Shown: piece after piece, positions 13,905 through 15,018 of the stretch
Layout: the number at the start of each line of letters is the position of its first letter
Position numbering within the stretch: the first letter of the stretch is position 1
Source of the DNA: JAVBLQ01 sp031553435
Lineage (GTDB): Bacteria > Bacteroidota > Bacteroidia > Bacteroidales > Azobacteroidaceae
Direction of reading: 5' to 3'
Length of the DNA: 15,018 nucleotides
Assembly (NCBI GenBank): GCA_031553435.1
Contig: JAVBLQ010000133.1
Location: 1-15,018, forward strand
The notes under the pieces: generated by a model
Database searches by the model: none
What the model saw: the letters and a program-made list of their open reading frames with translations, nothing else
Told to the model about the DNA's origin: nothing
Position numbers and translations under genes: made by a program

Positions 13905-14654
13905 ATGAGGTCAAAACAAATAATCAAAAAATTATGTGAGTTCTGCGGAAATGAATTTGAAGCAGGTAGATTGACTACTCGTTACTGTTCGCATAAATGT
14001 AACAGTAGGGCATTTAGGGAAATAAAACGAAAAGAGGTTGTTCAATTAACAGGCGAACTTACTAAGCAAAAGAAAACAGAGCGTACCAAAGTAGATATTG
14101 CTAATCGTCCAGATTTAGGTATTTCAGAAGCAGCAGAGTTATTTGGAGTAAGTCGGTGGACAATTTATAGATATGTTTCAAGTGGAATGATTCCAAGCAA
14201 GCGTTTGTCGAAACGGACAACTCGAATTAGAAAAAGTGATTTGGAATCATTTTTTGATAAAGCAGAACCATACGAAATAGACCAGATATCAAAAGAAATA
14301 AAGCCAATAACAGATTGGTATACTTTTAATGAGGTTACAGAAAAGTATGGTATATTGCGGCATCAAATACGAAAAATTGTAAATGCTGAAAACATACCGG
14401 AAAAGAAAGACGGTACTCGTACTTTGGTTGCCAAGCGCCAAATTGATAATTACTTCAAGAAAAAGGGATTTGATTCATCCGTAATTAATTTGGCAGAATG
14501 GTATACAGTTTCAGAAATCATGGAAAAATATAACATGACCGAAAAGGGAGTATATGTTTTTGTTTCACGATACAAGATACCAAAGAAACAACAGGGGGGC
14601 AAGCGTTATTATTCAAAACAGCATATTGATAATCTCAAAAATGAAATGCAATGA
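13905..14654 (+). CDS. Zinc-ribbon plus triple helix-turn-helix protein, likely excisionase or regulator of the element
   Basis: The 249-residue protein opens with a Cys4 zinc-ribbon pattern: CEFC at 11-14 and CSHKC at 28-32. Three excisionase-like (MerR-type HTH_17) units follow at about 71-118 (ISEAAELFGVSRWTIYRYV, then a SDLESFF-type helix), 138-177 (TFNEVTEKYGILRHQIRKIV) and 199-248 (YTVSEIMEKYNMTEKGVYVFV). The third repeats the wing pattern GKRYYSKQHIDNL. Proteins of this kind bind short DNA sites and often set the direction of recombination or control element genes. Its stop overlaps the integrase start by 4 bp (ATGA), and repeated short sites lie directly upstream. No signal or membrane segment is present. 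The DNA-binding role is firm; excisionase or repressor function is inference. Confidence 0.75.
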   Translation: MRSKQIIKKLCEFCGNEFEAGRLTTRYCSHKCNSRAFREIKRKEVVQLTGELTKQKKTERTKVDIANRPDLGISEAAELFGVSRWTIYRYVSSGMIPSKRLSKRTTRIRKSDLESFFDKAEPYEIDQISKEIKPITDWYTFNEVTEKYGILRHQIRKIVNAENIPEKKDGTRTLVAKRQIDNYFKKKGFDSSVINLAEWYTVSEIMEKYNMTEKGVYVFVSRYKIPKKQQGGKRYYSKQHIDNLKNEMQ

Positions 14655-15018
14655 GGAAGAAGAAAACAGCAGTAACAATCACATTGCGTACTCGTATGCT
14701 CAATACGGGGACAGAAGCATTATATTTAGATTATTATCCGGCAATAATGGATGTTGAAACAAAAAGATTGTCAAGGAGAGAATCTTTAGGAATGTATTTA
14801 TTTCCATTGAAGAATCGTCAAGGAGAATTTTTGAAAGATAAAAACGGAAAGAATAAGTATTCTCAAACTGATATGGAAACCATCCGGCCTGCAGAAACTA
14901 TTCGTAATGTTCGACAAAATGAATTGGATAAAGCCAATATTTATACTGATGCGGAAGCTGAAATGCTGAAAGCAAAAGAGAGAAGCAAAGGCGATTTCGT
15001 TCAATTTTTCAAAAGTTT
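14651..15018 (+). CDS. Tyrosine-type site-specific integrase (N-terminal part, cut by the window edge)
   Basis: The ATG at 14651-14653 opens a frame of about 122 residues running to the window end. The opening (VTITLRTRMLNTGTEALYLDYYPAI) is the arm-DNA-binding domain of Bacteroidetes integrases. A charged helical stretch follows (ETIRNVRQNELDKANIYTDAEAE), and GDFVQFFKS at the edge starts the SAM-like core-binding domain. The catalytic domain is beyond the window. Start choice is supported by the ATGA overlap with the HTH gene, which indicates coupled translation. Reading away from mnmE, it would integrate and, with a directionality factor, excise an element that extends to the right. It is clearly different in sequence from the recombinase at 1-407. 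Confidence 0.82.
   Translation, partial: MRKKKTAVTITLRTRMLNTGTEALYLDYYPAIMDVETKRLSRRESLGMYLFPLKNRQGEFLKDKNGKNKYSQTDMETIRPAETIRNVRQNELDKANIYTDAEAEMLKAKERSKGDFVQFFKS

Noticed and set aside
13941..13954. TTCTGCGGAAA as a second copy of the mnmE-end attachment site
   Set aside because: The match is partial with a gap, and the bases are accounted for as zinc-ribbon codons (FCGN) in the HTH protein.

Overview
The window reads as a low-GC chromosomal segment of a Bacteroidales bacterium. The evidence is a TonB-dependent receptor with an N-terminal carboxypeptidase-regulatory-like domain paired with a DUF4249 lipoprotein, several promoters of the Bacteroidetes type (TTG, about 20 bp, TAnnTTTG), A/T-rich leaders without clear Shine-Dalgarno sites, and two Bacteroidetes-type tyrosine recombinases. 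The genus cannot be fixed from this sequence.

Layout, left to right. (1) 1-407, minus strand: the first 135 or so residues of a tyrosine recombinase that runs off the left edge, followed by a repeat-rich gap with a perfect 12-bp inverted repeat. (2) 657-3911, minus strand: a two-gene outer-membrane operon, TonB receptor then DUF4249 lipoprotein. (3) 3999-4486, minus strand: mobile-element debris, namely a 5'-truncated IS66 TnpA and a 51-residue coiled-coil ORF. (4) 4688-5077: an unrecognised 129-residue protein with ten cysteines. (5) 5119-6905: two divergent RNA methyltransferase genes, SPOUT/TrmH type and RlmI type, with overlapping promoters. (6) 7031-8395: a secreted TPR/PD40-like protein behind a well-formed promoter. 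(7) 8436-9950: the membrane pair NfeD and flotillin-like FloA. (8) 10047-13629: a plus-strand housekeeping cluster of nucleoside phosphorylase, SanA, a secreted YhcH-family protein and mnmE. (9) 13630-15018: the start of an integrative element, with a terminator, repeated short sites, a zinc-ribbon plus triple-HTH protein and a 4-bp-overlapping tyrosine integrase cut by the right edge.

Two points stand out. First, mnmE has an in-frame TAA inside its Walker A motif and a Gly-to-Val change at the invariant P-loop glycine four codons later, while the other GTPase motifs and the C-terminal CIGK are intact. Second, integrase and HTH genes begin directly after the last codons of mnmE. That 3' end is the site used by Salmonella genomic island 1 in an unrelated phylum, so an integrative element very probably sits here and its cargo lies to the right of the window.

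A third theme is dispersed low-complexity repeats. Short A/T-rich units recur in the gaps, four times as near-perfect inverted pairs around a short loop. One supplies the -33 element of a promoter, one sits against a start codon, and a related unit encodes the hydrophobic core of a lipoprotein signal peptide.
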